A DNA stretch of 22,860 bases from a virus. Shown here one piece after another: positions 1-7,390 of the stretch. How positions within the stretch are numbered: the stretch's first letter is position 1; each line of letters starts with the position of its first letter. A model generated the notes under the pieces. That model was not told the DNA's origin, searched no databases, and worked only from the letters and a program-made list of their open reading frames with translations. The DNA lies in the IMG/VR virus record IMGVR_UViG_3300050002_000040, positions 1 to 22,860 of that record. One strand, written 5' to 3'. Both the position numbers and the translations under genes were made by a program.

Positions 1-1
1 G

Positions 2-1432
2 CAAGGGATCAACGCGCGCGCCGCGGGTGCCGTTTGGCCCGGCGCGGGTTCCGACGCGCGCACGCCCGGCGACGCGATCGCCGACGTGTTCGGGCCGCGC
101 CCGTTCGCCGCGCATATCCCGACCGTGGGATACGACTACGACTTTCACCGCGGCGTCGACGTCGACCTTGACGTTGGCGACGTCGTGCGAAGTGTGATCG
201 GCGGCGCGTGCATTCGCGCGAGTCAGTCGCACTTCGGGTGGCAAGTCGCCGGGCAACTCGACTTCTGGAACGAAGTTGATCCCGAGGCAATCCTGACCGC
301 GTCGATCGACACTGGAAACGCCGAACTTGATATCGATATCGACGCGGGCGCGCCCGGGCTGATCCTGTTTCAGAACACGCCGCGGATTGAGCGCGCCGCG
401 CAACCGATCCAGGTTGACGACGACTGGATCATCGAGTTTCAGATCGTCTCGCCGACCGTCGGCACGGCGGGCAACGCGATCGGAATCGCGGTAGTTGACT
501 TTCTCACGAACCAAAACGTTCGGCTTCAAACCGACGGGATCGACATACTCGCAAAAGGCAACGACTCGGGCGGCGCGCTTGCGGGCGGGTCGCTCGGCGA
601 TACCGGTCAAGAGTGGTTTCGGATCGAGCAGAACTCGGGAACGGTCACGTTCCGCACGAGCACCGACGGCGAGTCATGGTCGACGTTTCAAACCGAGACG
701 CCTTCGTGGACGAACACGACGCGCCCGGTTTTCGTGCCGTGGATCTACTACGATTGGCAAGCGTCGGGCGTCGAGTCGTTCCAGGTCAAGCAGTGCAACT
801 ACGTCGACGCGAGCACGATCGGGCGCTTCGGCAATTGGGCGATGGTTTGCGACGGCGACCGCCGCGTTGCGATCATGCACTGTCGCGAGTTGACCCTGGA
901 GAAAGGCGACATCGTCGCGCCCGGCGACCAACTCGGCACGATCGGTCAGACGGGATTCGATACCCGGTCGGGCCGAATCCAGAGCGCTCATGCTCACGTC
1001 GAGTTGTTGCCCGGGAACAGCTACTTTTACGACAACGACGATCCGATCAACCCGCTTGATCCGTCGCTGTTGCCACGCGTCAACGTGAGCAACAACGTCG
1101 CCGCCGTGCTCACCGAAGAAAACGATCCGAATAGCGACGCGAGTTGGCGCCTGGAGATCACGGTCACCCGCGCCGACGAAGATTTCGATTTCAACAGCGT
1201 CACGCTAACGACGACGGGCGCGACGCGAACCGTCAACTTCGATTCACGCGCCGGGCTCGACGCGGATCCCGACGTTCCCGATCATGACGGCGTGTACATT
1301 GTCGCGTCGTCGTTCAACGCGGCGAGCGCGTCGTACGTCGTCGATCTCTACTTCGACAAAGCCGTCCTGACCGGTACGCTTTCGAGTTGGAGCGTCGAAG
1401 ATACCGAAGGGAACACGCTAGCAAGCGGGTAA
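2..1432 (+). CDS. Tail-associated M23 (LytM-like) peptidoglycan endopeptidase, 5' partial
   Basis: The frame is open to the left edge, so the gene starts before the window; a GTG at 86 is only an internal candidate. Numbering from 86, the first M23 half is visible at 1-45: FGPR, then H21-x3-D25, the usual zinc ligands. The second half is at about 238-306: FGNW, a MHC histidine (H265), a VAPGDQLGTIGQTG loop and the A-H-A-H pair at 301-304. All expected metal and catalytic residues are present. Between the halves, about 190 residues form a beta-rich insertion (WFRIEQNSGTVTF and STDGESW stretches) that resembles a concanavalin-like sugar-binding sandwich. The C-terminus (about 330-448) looks like a beta-sandwich. 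M23 enzymes cut peptidoglycan cross-links, and in a tail protein this would help DNA entry. It sits just before other tail genes. The M23 call is firm; the lectin-like role of the insertion is inference. Confidence 0.85.
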   Translation, partial: QGINARAAGAVWPGAGSDARTPGDAIADVFGPRPFAAHIPTVGYDYDFHRGVDVDLDVGDVVRSVIGGACIRASQSHFGWQVAGQLDFWNEVDPEAILTASIDTGNAELDIDIDAGAPGLILFQNTPRIERAAQPIQVDDDWIIEFQIVSPTVGTAGNAIGIAVVDFLTNQNVRLQTDGIDILAKGNDSGGALAGGSLGDTGQEWFRIEQNSGTVTFRTSTDGESWSTFQTETPSWTNTTRPVFVPWIYYDWQASGVESFQVKQCNYVDASTIGRFGNWAMVCDGDRRVAIMHCRELTLEKGDIVAPGDQLGTIGQTGFDTRSGRIQSAHAHVELLPGNSYFYDNDDPINPLDPSLLPRVNVSNNVAAVLTEENDPNSDASWRLEITVTRADEDFDFNSVTLTTTGATRTVNFDSRAGLDADPDVPDHDGVYIVASSFNAASASYVVDLYFDKAVLTGTLSSWSVEDTEGNTLASG

Positions 1433-1435
1433 CGC

Positions 1436-2227
1436 ATGACCGTCGCCTTCACAGCCTACGTTTCAGCCGTGCCAACCGCGGGGCTTACTCCCACGTGGTC
1501 GACGGCATACGACGCGGTAACGGGCGTCGAGCAAACGGTCGGCTTGCCGTCGTTCGACGATCTCGGGTCGGGTCTGTACAGCTTCGAACCGCCGACCGGT
1601 TACGACTTCACCGGGATCATCGATCTAGGCGTGACCGCCGATCCGCGCTACCTCGTGTATCGCGCCGACACTATCGAGACGTTCGGCGCCTTCGATCCGG
1701 ATCCGCTCGCGGGCTTGGCCCCCGGGTTCCTGGTTTACAAAAATCTCGACACAGGCGCGAACGTACTCGCGCCGACGATCACCGAACTCGGGAACGGGCT
1801 GTACAAGTTCGACAAGCCCGCGATCGGCGATCCGCTCGGTGGGATCATCGAGCTTGGCCCGAGCGCGTCGCCCGAGTACCTCAAGTACGACGCGCAAAAC
1901 GTCACGACGCCGGGCGGCGGCGATGGCAACCCGCCGGTACTTACGATCGTTTCACCGGCGGCGGGCGGAACGCTGTTGCCGGGCGGCGCGGTCACGATCG
2001 AAGTGACCGACGTTGACGGAACCGTTTTCGTGGAACTCGCGGTCACGTACCCGGGCGGCGCGACCGAGGTCGTGTTCCGTGACGACGACTATCGGCGACC
2101 ATTCTCCGGAACGCGCGTCGCGATCGCGAACGGCTTTCGCTACGTCGTCAACCGTGACGGCGGGTGGCCGACGGGTAACCCGCGGTTCGAAGTTGCCGCC
2201 GTTGACGCCGGGGGGGCCCGCTTGTGA
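1436..2227 (+). CDS. Phage tail/structural protein with two internal repeats and an Ig-like C-terminus
   Basis: This 263-residue protein starts at ATG 1436, three bases after the previous stop. It contains two related units of about 70-75 residues: the first has DLGSGLYSFEPP followed by GIIDLG, the second has ELGNGLYKFDKP followed by GIIELG, and each ends in YLVY or YLKY. A GGGDGNPP linker follows. The C-terminal part (about 165-263) begins PPVLTIVSPAAGGTL and looks like a bacterial Ig-like or cadherin-like domain. No catalytic motif was seen. Lying between the tail peptidase and a baseplate protein, it is probably a tail-tip or host-contact structural protein. The repeat structure is seen directly; the role is inferred from position. 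Confidence 0.75.
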   Translation: MTVAFTAYVSAVPTAGLTPTWSTAYDAVTGVEQTVGLPSFDDLGSGLYSFEPPTGYDFTGIIDLGVTADPRYLVYRADTIETFGAFDPDPLAGLAPGFLVYKNLDTGANVLAPTITELGNGLYKFDKPAIGDPLGGIIELGPSASPEYLKYDAQNVTTPGGGDGNPPVLTIVSPAAGGTLLPGGAVTIEVTDVDGTVFVELAVTYPGGATEVVFRDDDYRRPFSGTRVAIANGFRYVVNRDGGWPTGNPRFEVAAVDAGGARL

Positions 2228-2865
2228 GCACGTGGTTCTACACAGTCGAGTCGCCGACCGACTCGCCGGGCGCGATCGGTCAACGCACGCCGTCGCAGTA
2301 CGCCCGCGTCATGCGGCATCTATTGCCGCCCGGGCGGCTTTGGAATTTCGATCCCGCCGGGTACTTGATGCGGGTCTTTCTCGCGGCGGGCGACGAGTTG
2401 TCGCGCGTGAGCGGGCGCGTACTCGACTTGCTCGCCGAAGCCGATCCGCGTACGGCAACCGACGCCGAGTTGCTCGGCGACTTCGAGCGGCTTCTAACGC
2501 TCGACGGAACGGGCACCGAGTCGGAGCGACAGAACCGCGTCGTTGCGCGACTCACGCAAGACCGCGGGTTCCGCCCGCAAGACGTTCGGGAAACGCTCGC
2601 GCCGTTGCTCGATCAAGACGTGGTCGACGTCGTGATTATCGAGCGCACGACGATCGCCGCCGCCGTGATCGCGGAGCCGCGCGAGATCTACCGCTACTTC
2701 GTGTATCGCGACCCGCTTGCCGCGGGTACCGCCGACCTCGAAGGCGCGCAAGCCGCCCTCGATTCGCTCGAACACACGCATACCAAAGGGCACGTAATCG
2801 AGTCGCTCGACTTCAAGTGCGACGAAGCAACGTCGCTCTGTGACCGCGACGCGCTAGGAGCATAA
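2224..2865 (+). CDS. YmfQ/DUF2313-family baseplate (tail) protein
   Basis: The GTG start at 2224 overlaps the preceding TGA as GTGA. The 213-residue product has the layout of the YmfQ family, which includes baseplate proteins of contractile and some other tailed phages. LLPPGRLW lies near residue 33, a helical stretch with DELSRVSGRVLDLL follows, and then the aspartate-rich DPRTATDAELLGDFERLL. The middle holds a SERQNRVVARL helix that fits the same family. Members help assemble the baseplate wedge or tail tip. The length is typical of the family. The C-terminus contains two cysteines (CDEATSLC). The neighbours on both sides are tail genes, which supports the call. Confidence 0.85.
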   Translation: MSTWFYTVESPTDSPGAIGQRTPSQYARVMRHLLPPGRLWNFDPAGYLMRVFLAAGDELSRVSGRVLDLLAEADPRTATDAELLGDFERLLTLDGTGTESERQNRVVARLTQDRGFRPQDVRETLAPLLDQDVVDVVIIERTTIAAAVIAEPREIYRYFVYRDPLAAGTADLEGAQAALDSLEHTHTKGHVIESLDFKCDEATSLCDRDALGA

Positions 2866-2869
2866 ACCG

Positions 2870-3403
2870 ATGGCACTTCCACTTTCACGCGACACGAGTT
2901 ACGCGCCCGGGTCGCAGGTTTTTTCGGCCGACCTGAACAACCTGCAAGACTCGATCATCTCGGGCGCGCACGGTCCGAAAGTCGTGCTCGTCGGTCCGCA
3001 ATTGGCAGGTCTCGTGACCGCGACCTACTCGGGCGACTACGTCACGATCGACTCGGATCCAGAGCGCGCCGACTTTCCGATCGTGTTGCCGCAAGGCGCG
3101 ATCCTTGAAGCCGTTACCGTGTTCGGCGAGAACATCGGCGCGCCGACCAATGAGGTCGACGGCACAATCCGCGAGATCGCGTTTTCGAACTACGCGGTAG
3201 CCACGCAAACGTTGAGCACCACGAAGGGCGCGGGCACGAGCAACGGCGAATGGACGCTAGCGTGGACGTCGGCGGATACCGATATTCCGTACACCGTTCC
3301 CGCTTCCGACGTCGCGTACCAAGTGCGGATCCAAACGACGGGCGCCGTCGGCGTGACCGTGCGCGTGTACGGCATGACGTATCAGTACTACGTCCCGGTG
3401 TAG
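2870..3403 (+). CDS. Small phage tail/fibre-like structural protein
   Basis: ATG 2870 lies four bases after the previous stop, preceded by a GGAG-like ribosome site (ctaggagcataaaccg). The 177-residue product begins with PGSQVFSADLNNLQD, an N-terminal style common in small phage tail-fibre or appendage proteins. The rest is rich in Thr, Val and Ala and predicted beta, with no signal peptide and no membrane segment. It ends in an aromatic stretch, YGMTYQYYVPV. It directly follows the YmfQ-like baseplate gene and precedes the lysis cassette, where tail-fibre genes often lie. I do not recognise a specific family. A surface-exposed trimeric or beta-sandwich structural protein is the likely class. 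Confidence 0.72.
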   Translation: MALPLSRDTSYAPGSQVFSADLNNLQDSIISGAHGPKVVLVGPQLAGLVTATYSGDYVTIDSDPERADFPIVLPQGAILEAVTVFGENIGAPTNEVDGTIREIAFSNYAVATQTLSTTKGAGTSNGEWTLAWTSADTDIPYTVPASDVAYQVRIQTTGAVGVTVRVYGMTYQYYVPV

Positions 3404-3410
3404 CGGAACG

Positions 3411-3857
3411 ATGGCCGACGACGACACCGACCTCCGCGCGCGAGTGACCACGCTAGAGCAAGCGGCCGAAGCGATGTCACGCCGGTTCGGCGATCGGCTC
3501 GACGACGGCGCCGAACGCTTCGCGATCCAGCGACGGCAAATCGAGCAAGTCGAAGCCGCGATCGCGCCGAAGCCCGCGGACAAATGGAAGCTAGCGGGCA
3601 TCGTCCTATCGGTCGCGGTTTTGCTTTTCACGTGGGTTTGGCAAGCCGCACGCTACCCCGATCGATCCGAGTACACGGCGCTCGCCACGCGAATGGAATC
3701 GTTCGTCTCGGATATGCGCGGTCGCTTCGACTTGCTTCGCGAAGCGGGCCTCCGAAGCGAGTCGGACATAGCGCTGTTGCGCAATCGGATCGGCGGTCTT
3801 GATCGGTCGCTTGCTCGAATCGAAGAAGAGATCCGTAGCGCAAGGGCGCGCGATTGA
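3411..3857 (+). CDS. Single-TM coiled-coil membrane protein at the start of the lysis cassette
   Basis: ATG 3411 follows the tail gene by seven bases. The 148-residue protein has a charged helical N-terminus (about 1-58, rich in Arg, Glu and Gln). One hydrophobic segment follows at about 62-78 (LAGIVLSVAVLLFTWVW), then a long C-terminal helix with heptad-like spacing (about 88-145, ending ARIEEEIRSARARD). No signal peptide is seen. This topology resembles XhlA-like and other small membrane-anchored coiled-coil proteins found in phage lysis regions, but no family signature is certain. It overlaps the next gene (TTGA), so the two are probably translationally coupled. Confidence 0.75.
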   Translation: MADDDTDLRARVTTLEQAAEAMSRRFGDRLDDGAERFAIQRRQIEQVEAAIAPKPADKWKLAGIVLSVAVLLFTWVWQAARYPDRSEYTALATRMESFVSDMRGRFDLLREAGLRSESDIALLRNRIGGLDRSLARIEEEIRSARARD

Positions 3858-4162
3858 GCGACCGGGCGAACCGCCCGACGATTCAGAACGTCGTCGCGGA
3901 GGCGACTGTGTTGCGACGGGTGCGCGAAGTCGAGGTCGGCGCGCACGAGGCGTACCGACGCTTGCGGCGCAAGGTCGAGTTTCGGTCGCTCATGTTCGCC
4001 GTATTGCTGACCGCCGCGGTCACGGGTGCGATCGGCTTTTCGGCCGCGCGGTCGCTTGACCGAATCACGTCGGCGCAAGTGCGAACCATGTTCGACGAGC
4101 ACGCCGCGGTCGCCCGCGAGTTGCGACGGCGGATCGAGTTGCTCGAAAGCGGGCGCAAGTGA
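3854..4162 (+). CDS. Small single-TM coiled-coil protein of the lysis cassette
   Basis: The proposed start is TTG 3854, which overlaps the upstream TGA in a TTGA arrangement like many other junctions in this window. The 102-residue product has a basic helical N-terminus and one clear membrane segment at about 46-63 (LMFAVLLTAAVTGAIGFSA). A charged helix ending RELRRRIELLESGRK completes it. Its plan (basic N-terminus, TM, short helix) matches its upstream neighbour and the downstream spanin-like protein, giving three similar membrane proteins in a row. The function is not recognised; a holin partner or antiholin is possible. The TTG start is supported by spacing rather than by a strong ribosome-binding site. 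Confidence 0.7.
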   Translation: MSDRANRPTIQNVVAEATVLRRVREVEVGAHEAYRRLRRKVEFRSLMFAVLLTAAVTGAIGFSAARSLDRITSAQVRTMFDEHAAVARELRRRIELLESGRK

Positions 4163-4563
4163 ACGCCGCCGCGATCGTGGCCCTCGTGGCGTTGTCGACG
4201 TCGGGCGTCGTGCTCGCCGTGCTCGCCGTGCGCTTGTCGAGCATGGCGCGCGAACTCGCCAACGTGCGCGAGTCGCTCGGGCGCGCGTCCGAAGAGCGAA
4301 CCGAGTTGCGCGCCGCGCTCGTCGAAGCGGGTCGCGCGAACGCTGTACTTGAGCGGCAACTGTTGATCCTTCGCGAGCGTCACGCTGAACGGCTACGCTT
4401 TCTTCGTGCCCAACTCGAAGAGTGCACCGATCCGGGGGTTCGCGGTCGCATTGCTGTTGACGGGATCCGTCGCATCTTGCGGTCGGTCGAAACCACCCGT
4501 GAACTACCCGCGAGCCCGAATCGATTGCTTACCGATCGAGACGACGCCCCTACCGACGGTTGA
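4159..4563 (+). CDS. Inner-membrane spanin-like protein (Rz-like)
   Basis: GTG 4159 overlaps the preceding TGA (GTGA). The 134-residue protein has an N-terminal membrane anchor (about 4-24, IVALVALSTSGVVLAVLAV) followed by a long coiled coil (about 28-90) rich in Arg, Glu and Leu. This is the classic i-spanin layout: N-in, C-out, spanning the periplasm. The decisive context is a lipoprotein gene that starts inside its 3' part in a different frame (4406-4738), as in Rz/Rz1 pairs. I-spanins bind the outer-membrane partner and fuse the two membranes in the last step of lysis of Gram-negative hosts. Sequence similarity to Rz itself was not tested; the call rests on topology and gene overlap. Confidence 0.75.
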   Translation: MNAAAIVALVALSTSGVVLAVLAVRLSSMARELANVRESLGRASEERTELRAALVEAGRANAVLERQLLILRERHAERLRFLRAQLEECTDPGVRGRIAVDGIRRILRSVETTRELPASPNRLLTDRDDAPTDG

Positions 4564-4738
4564 TCCCGACGGGTGGATCGCGGCGGGCGAGCCCGGGTGC
4601 GAAGTCGATCCCGATCGCGTCGCCGCTTGCGTTACGCCCGCCGCCGCGATCCAGTTGCACGAGTTGCTCGACTCGTTGACCGCGTTCCGCGCCGACGCGC
4701 TCGCGCTTTGCTCGAAGGGAGTCGCCGATGCGAAGTAG
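4406..4738 (+). CDS. Outer-membrane spanin-like lipoprotein (Rz1-like)
   Basis: This gene begins at GTG 4406 inside the i-spanin gene, in the +1 frame, and overlaps it by 158 bases. The 110-residue product has a lipoprotein signal: basic start, hydrophobic core AVALLLTG, and lipobox V-A-S-C with the acylated cysteine at residue 25. The first mature residues are CGRSKPPVNYP, proline-containing as in many o-spanins. No membrane segment follows. Five further cysteines lie in the mature part, so disulfide bonds are possible. Overlapping i-spanin/o-spanin gene pairs are typical of phages of Gram-negative bacteria. The call rests on the lipobox and the overlapping arrangement. Confidence 0.77.
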   Translation: MPNSKSAPIRGFAVALLLTGSVASCGRSKPPVNYPRARIDCLPIETTPLPTVDPDGWIAAGEPGCEVDPDRVAACVTPAAAIQLHELLDSLTAFRADALALCSKGVADAK

Positions 4739-5252
4739 ACTCAAAGCCGCCCTCCTGGCGGCAACTCTAGTAGCCACGCCCGCGGCGGTCGCCGCGTCGC
4801 CGGGAACGCCCCCCAGTGCCGTCCTATACGCGCCCGCGCACGCGGGCCCGAGCGTAACGCCCGACCGACCCGGGCCCGTTACAGGCGAACACAGCGCGCC
4901 TGACGTGGGCGCTACGCCCGCCGACGATTGGCGCGGCAACTCGGCGGCGCTTTACGACGCGATCCTGTCCGGCCGTTGGCTCGCCGCCGTTGCCGCCGCG
5001 CTGTTGCTCGGCGTCTATACCGTTCGGCGGATCGCGCTTCGCCGCGTCGCATGGTTTCAAACGCGGCTCGGTGGTTGGTTGATCAACTTCGGTCTCGCAA
5101 CGACCGCCGCGGTTGCCGTCGGGATGCGCGCCGGTTCGCTCGGACTGGCGACCGTGCTCGATGCGATCGCGCTCGGCGTTTGCTCGGCGGGCGCATACCA
5201 AGCCGTTCGCGATGCGCGGCGACCAGTGGCGAAACTCGACGACGTTGGTTAA
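4728..5252 (+). CDS. Holin-like multi-TM membrane protein with signal peptide
   Basis: ATG 4728 overlaps the end of the spanin gene, with a GAAGGGA ribosome site seven bases upstream. The 174-residue product starts with a signal peptide-like segment (LKAALLAATLVATPAAVAA, residues 5-23), followed by a Pro/Gly-rich linker. Three hydrophobic segments follow at about 84-98, 115-132 and 137-157, and the tail is charged. Basic residues (RRIALRR) separate the first two segments. Small multi-TM proteins next to spanins and upstream of the endolysin are usually holins, which form the inner-membrane lesion that times lysis. The long N-terminal extension with a signal peptide is unusual for a holin, so another membrane role remains possible. 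Confidence 0.72.
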   Translation: MRSRLKAALLAATLVATPAAVAASPGTPPSAVLYAPAHAGPSVTPDRPGPVTGEHSAPDVGATPADDWRGNSAALYDAILSGRWLAAVAAALLLGVYTVRRIALRRVAWFQTRLGGWLINFGLATTAAVAVGMRAGSLGLATVLDAIALGVCSAGAYQAVRDARRPVAKLDDVG

Positions 5253-5297
5253 GGTAACTCCCACCCGGTCGCGCGGGGTTTCTTCGGTCACTCTGGT

Positions 5298-5330
5298 TCC
5301 CTTTGGTTGGATTGGCGTTCGAAAAAGGGA
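5298..5330. terminator. Weak inverted repeat in the 90-base gap between convergent genes
   Basis: The space from 5253 to 5342 lies between the rightward holin-like gene and the small leftward gene. It contains TCCCTTT (5298-5304) and AAAGGGA (5324-5330), an inverted repeat with a 19-base loop. Nearby is a short GC stem with a TGTTTT tail (5337-5356). Neither is a strong intrinsic terminator. They are offered only as the best candidates for ending the convergent transcripts. Confidence 0.22.
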
Positions 5331-5342
5331 TGCGGGCCCGCG

Positions 5343-5546
5343 CTACCGGGTGTTTTCTGTTTCGGGATCGCGATCGTCGTCGTTGAACGCGATGCGCGCG
5401 CCGACCGGGCCCGACTGGAACGAAACCGAAAGGCGCCCCTTGCCGTCGCTAAGTTCGAGCGACACGCCGGTGACGACGCCCGCGCGTAGTTGCTCGGCGA
5501 TCCATTCCAACGTGCGCGCGAGCGCTTCGACGCCGTCAACGTGCAT
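5343..5546 (-). CDS. Small leftward gene inside the lysis region, unknown function
   Basis: I place the start at ATG 5546, giving 67 residues. The frame stays open further upstream, but that extension is Cys/Pro-rich and overlaps the endolysin gene, so it was not used. The product has a helical first half (VEALARTLEWIAEQL) and a beta-like second half (VSLELSDGKGRLSVSF) with an acidic end. Composition is normal for a real protein, whereas the competing frames here are Arg/Ser-rich shadows. No ribosome-binding site is seen. A weak promoter-like pair (TTGCGG, 17 bases, CGTTAT) lies just upstream on the same strand. It is the only leftward gene between the holin-like and endolysin genes. I do not recognise a family. 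Confidence 0.6.
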   Translation of the reverse strand: MHVDGVEALARTLEWIAEQLRAGVVTGVSLELSDGKGRLSVSFQSGPVGARIAFNDDDRDPETENTR

Positions 5547-5576
5547 ACAGCAACAGCATAACGGCGCGGGTGGGTA

Positions 5577-6266
5577 GTGACCGCAACCAAACCCACAGAG
5601 TGCAGTTGCTTCGGCTTCCCGCTTCGCAAGGGCCATGTCCGAACTCTAATCCGTCACTGGGAACGAACGCACGGATTAGAGCGCAAGGGGTTCTCTTCCG
5701 CCGAAGTGGTCGCTTCGATCGAAGCCGCACAAAACGCCGAACACGCCGAGCGAAACCTGTTCAAGGTCGCAACGGAGATCGCGCTCAACAACCGCGGCAA
5801 CGGCGAAAGCGAATCCAACAACCGCGGCGCCGACCTGTACCTATGGCGGCAAAACGACGGAACGGGTTTGCCCTGGGATCTGGCGGGCCCGTGGTGCGCG
5901 TCGTTCGCGTCGTTCTGTTTAGTGCAAGCCGCGAAGCGACTCGACGACTACGCCTTGCCGTTCAAGACGTCGCGCGGCGCAAAAACGCTGACCGAGCGCG
6001 TCGCCGAAGTCGGGCGCGAATGCGTCAACCCGGAACCGTACGCGCTCATCTGCTGGCATCGGTCGTCACTCGGATCCGCGAGTCGCAAGGGGCATGTCGG
6101 CTTTATCGTCTCGTACGACCGCGCGACCGATACGTTGATCACGGTCGACGGAAACAAAAACCGCCGCGGTCATAGACTCGCGACGGTTGAAACGTTCGAT
6201 CACCCGAACGGACGGTGGCGGGATAAGCTTTACATGATGGCGACTATTGCGCCGCGCTCGCAATAG
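5577..6266 (+). CDS. Endolysin, CHAP/NlpC-P60-like cysteine peptidase or amidase
   Basis: The start is GTG 5577, preceded by GGGTGGG, and the protein has 229 residues. The catalytic region is recognisable: NNRGADLYLW (81-90), PWCASFASFC with the candidate nucleophile C107, and KGHVGFIVSY with the candidate histidine H173, followed by VDGNKN (190-195) as the likely third polar residue. This matches the pattern of phage lysins related to TIGR02594/CHAP enzymes, which cut peptide or amide bonds in peptidoglycan. The N-terminus (C9, C11, H20, H27, H32) could bind zinc or form a wall-binding module. No signal peptide is seen, so export would need the holin-like protein encoded just upstream. Its 3' end overlaps the convergent gene by 23 bases. 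Confidence 0.83.
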   Translation: MTATKPTECSCFGFPLRKGHVRTLIRHWERTHGLERKGFSSAEVVASIEAAQNAEHAERNLFKVATEIALNNRGNGESESNNRGADLYLWRQNDGTGLPWDLAGPWCASFASFCLVQAAKRLDDYALPFKTSRGAKTLTERVAEVGRECVNPEPYALICWHRSSLGSASRKGHVGFIVSYDRATDTLITVDGNKNRRGHRLATVETFDHPNGRWRDKLYMMATIAPRSQ

Positions 6267-6873
6267 CGCCGTCGTAAATTTCATATTCGCCGCCGTCGTC
6301 GAACCCATACCGATCATCCCAGCCGGCATGGTCGGTGCGCCGCGTTTGCGGCAGTGCGGCGCGCATGTATACCGCGCTTTGATCGAGTGTCTCGCGGTCA
6401 CAATCGTGGTACCCGTTTCGCCACCCGTCGCGAATGTCGGGGCAATTCGACTGGATTATGTCGGCCGCGCTATAGGTCGCGGCCGAGCACGAGCAGACGA
6501 CGTCAAGCGATGCGATCCCGTATTGCCGTAGCAGCGCTTCGCACGTTTCGCGGTCGCGCCAGCACTGTTGTGCATAGCTCACGTATTCGACCATTTCGCG
6601 CGACATCGAAAACCATTCGCGCCCCATTTTGTCGGCACTTCGAACGTCGCCATAGTCGATCCGCGACGCCGAAAACTGAAGGTGCATCTCATACTCGCTT
6701 GCGTGCGTAACGCACAAGAGCCGGAGCGGGTACGCGGAACCGGTGGCGAGTTCGCGGATCCGGGTTCGCGGAGTTTTTGCAGTGCCGATCTTTACGCGGT
6801 CGGTTCCGACCGCCCAAATGAAATACGTTCCAGAACCCACGGACTTTCGCGATTTTTCCGGCGCGCGCGGCAT
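6244..6873 (-). CDS. GIY-YIG (T5orf172/MUG113-type) nuclease-domain protein
   Basis: ATG 6873 is chosen because it lies four bases after the upstream stop; translation further upstream is an Arg/Ser-rich shadow of the neighbouring gene. The 209-residue product has the T5orf172 form of the GIY-YIG fold. YFIWA (17-21) replaces GIY and VKIG (27-30) replaces YIG. Arginines in TPRTRIREL (34-42), the Glu/His pair in EYEMH (60-64) and the closing REWFSM (85-90) follow. The domain cuts DNA in some members and is only inferred by homology in others. About 115 C-terminal residues are Cys- and acid-rich and unassigned. It is the last gene of the leftward recombination operon. A role in recombination, exclusion or homing is possible. 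Confidence 0.8.
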   Translation of the reverse strand: MPRAPEKSRKSVGSGTYFIWAVGTDRVKIGTAKTPRTRIRELATGSAYPLRLLCVTHASEYEMHLQFSASRIDYGDVRSADKMGREWFSMSREMVEYVSYAQQCWRDRETCEALLRQYGIASLDVVCSCSAATYSAADIIQSNCPDIRDGWRNGYHDCDRETLDQSAVYMRAALPQTRRTDHAGWDDRYGFDDGGEYEIYDGAIASAAQ

Positions 6874-6877
6874 CGCG

Positions 6878-7390
6878 CTAGTCACTCCATTCGCGCGTAC
6901 GCAACTCGCGCACCGCGTAGCTGATATGAACGCCGTCGGCGTCGACGTTGATCTGAATTTGCGCGAGATTGTCGATCGACTTCGCGATCTCGCGAATGGT
7001 CGCGAGCTTTCGGTCGAGCGTTGCCGCCGCGAGTATGTCGAGCGCTTTGCTCGTGCTCGACGGGGGAAGCGTTTTCGGGTGCGCGGGCTTCGCTTCTTCG
7101 ACGATCTCAAGTTGCGGCGGCAAGCGTCGCGTTGCCCGCTTGTCGCGAACGCTCTTGATCACTTCGTTCGGGCCAACGGGTGGGAGGCGTTGTTCGTCGC
7201 GCGCTTCGTTGCGCAAGTCGCCGAGTCGGTCGGTCGCCATTGCCTTGCCGTACTTGCGCACGAGCAGTTTTCGGGCGGCGTTGATCGTGCCGTTCGGGTT
7301 GTTGCGAAAAAACTCCAAGGCGTCGCGCTTGCGGGCTTCGTACGTGCCCGGGTGGCGCGCGAACTTCGCGTTCGGATCGCGCGGGTTCAT
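6878..7390 (-). CDS. Unknown protein between RecT and the GIY-YIG gene
   Basis: ATG 7390 overlaps the end of the RecT gene as ATGA, which fixes the start better than the much longer Arg-rich upstream frame. The 170-residue product starts MNPRDPNAKFARHPGTYEAR. It has a helical region resembling a small helix-turn-helix (INAARKLLVRKYGKAMATDRL), then a Pro/Lys-rich linker, a Leu-rich helix with LDRKLATIREIAKSIDNLA, and a beta-like end (IQINVDADGVHISYAV). No catalytic motif was seen. Its place inside an operon with RecT and YqaJ suggests an accessory recombination or DNA-binding role. I do not recognise a family. Confidence 0.75.
   Translation of the reverse strand: MNPRDPNAKFARHPGTYEARKRDALEFFRNNPNGTINAARKLLVRKYGKAMATDRLGDLRNEARDEQRLPPVGPNEVIKSVRDKRATRRLPPQLEIVEEAKPAHPKTLPPSSTSKALDILAAATLDRKLATIREIAKSIDNLAQIQINVDADGVHISYAVRELRTREWSD

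Noticed and set aside
2013-2843. Long plus-strand frame overlapping the tail genes
   Set aside because: Very Arg/Ala-rich translation and full overlap with the YmfQ-like gene in another frame.
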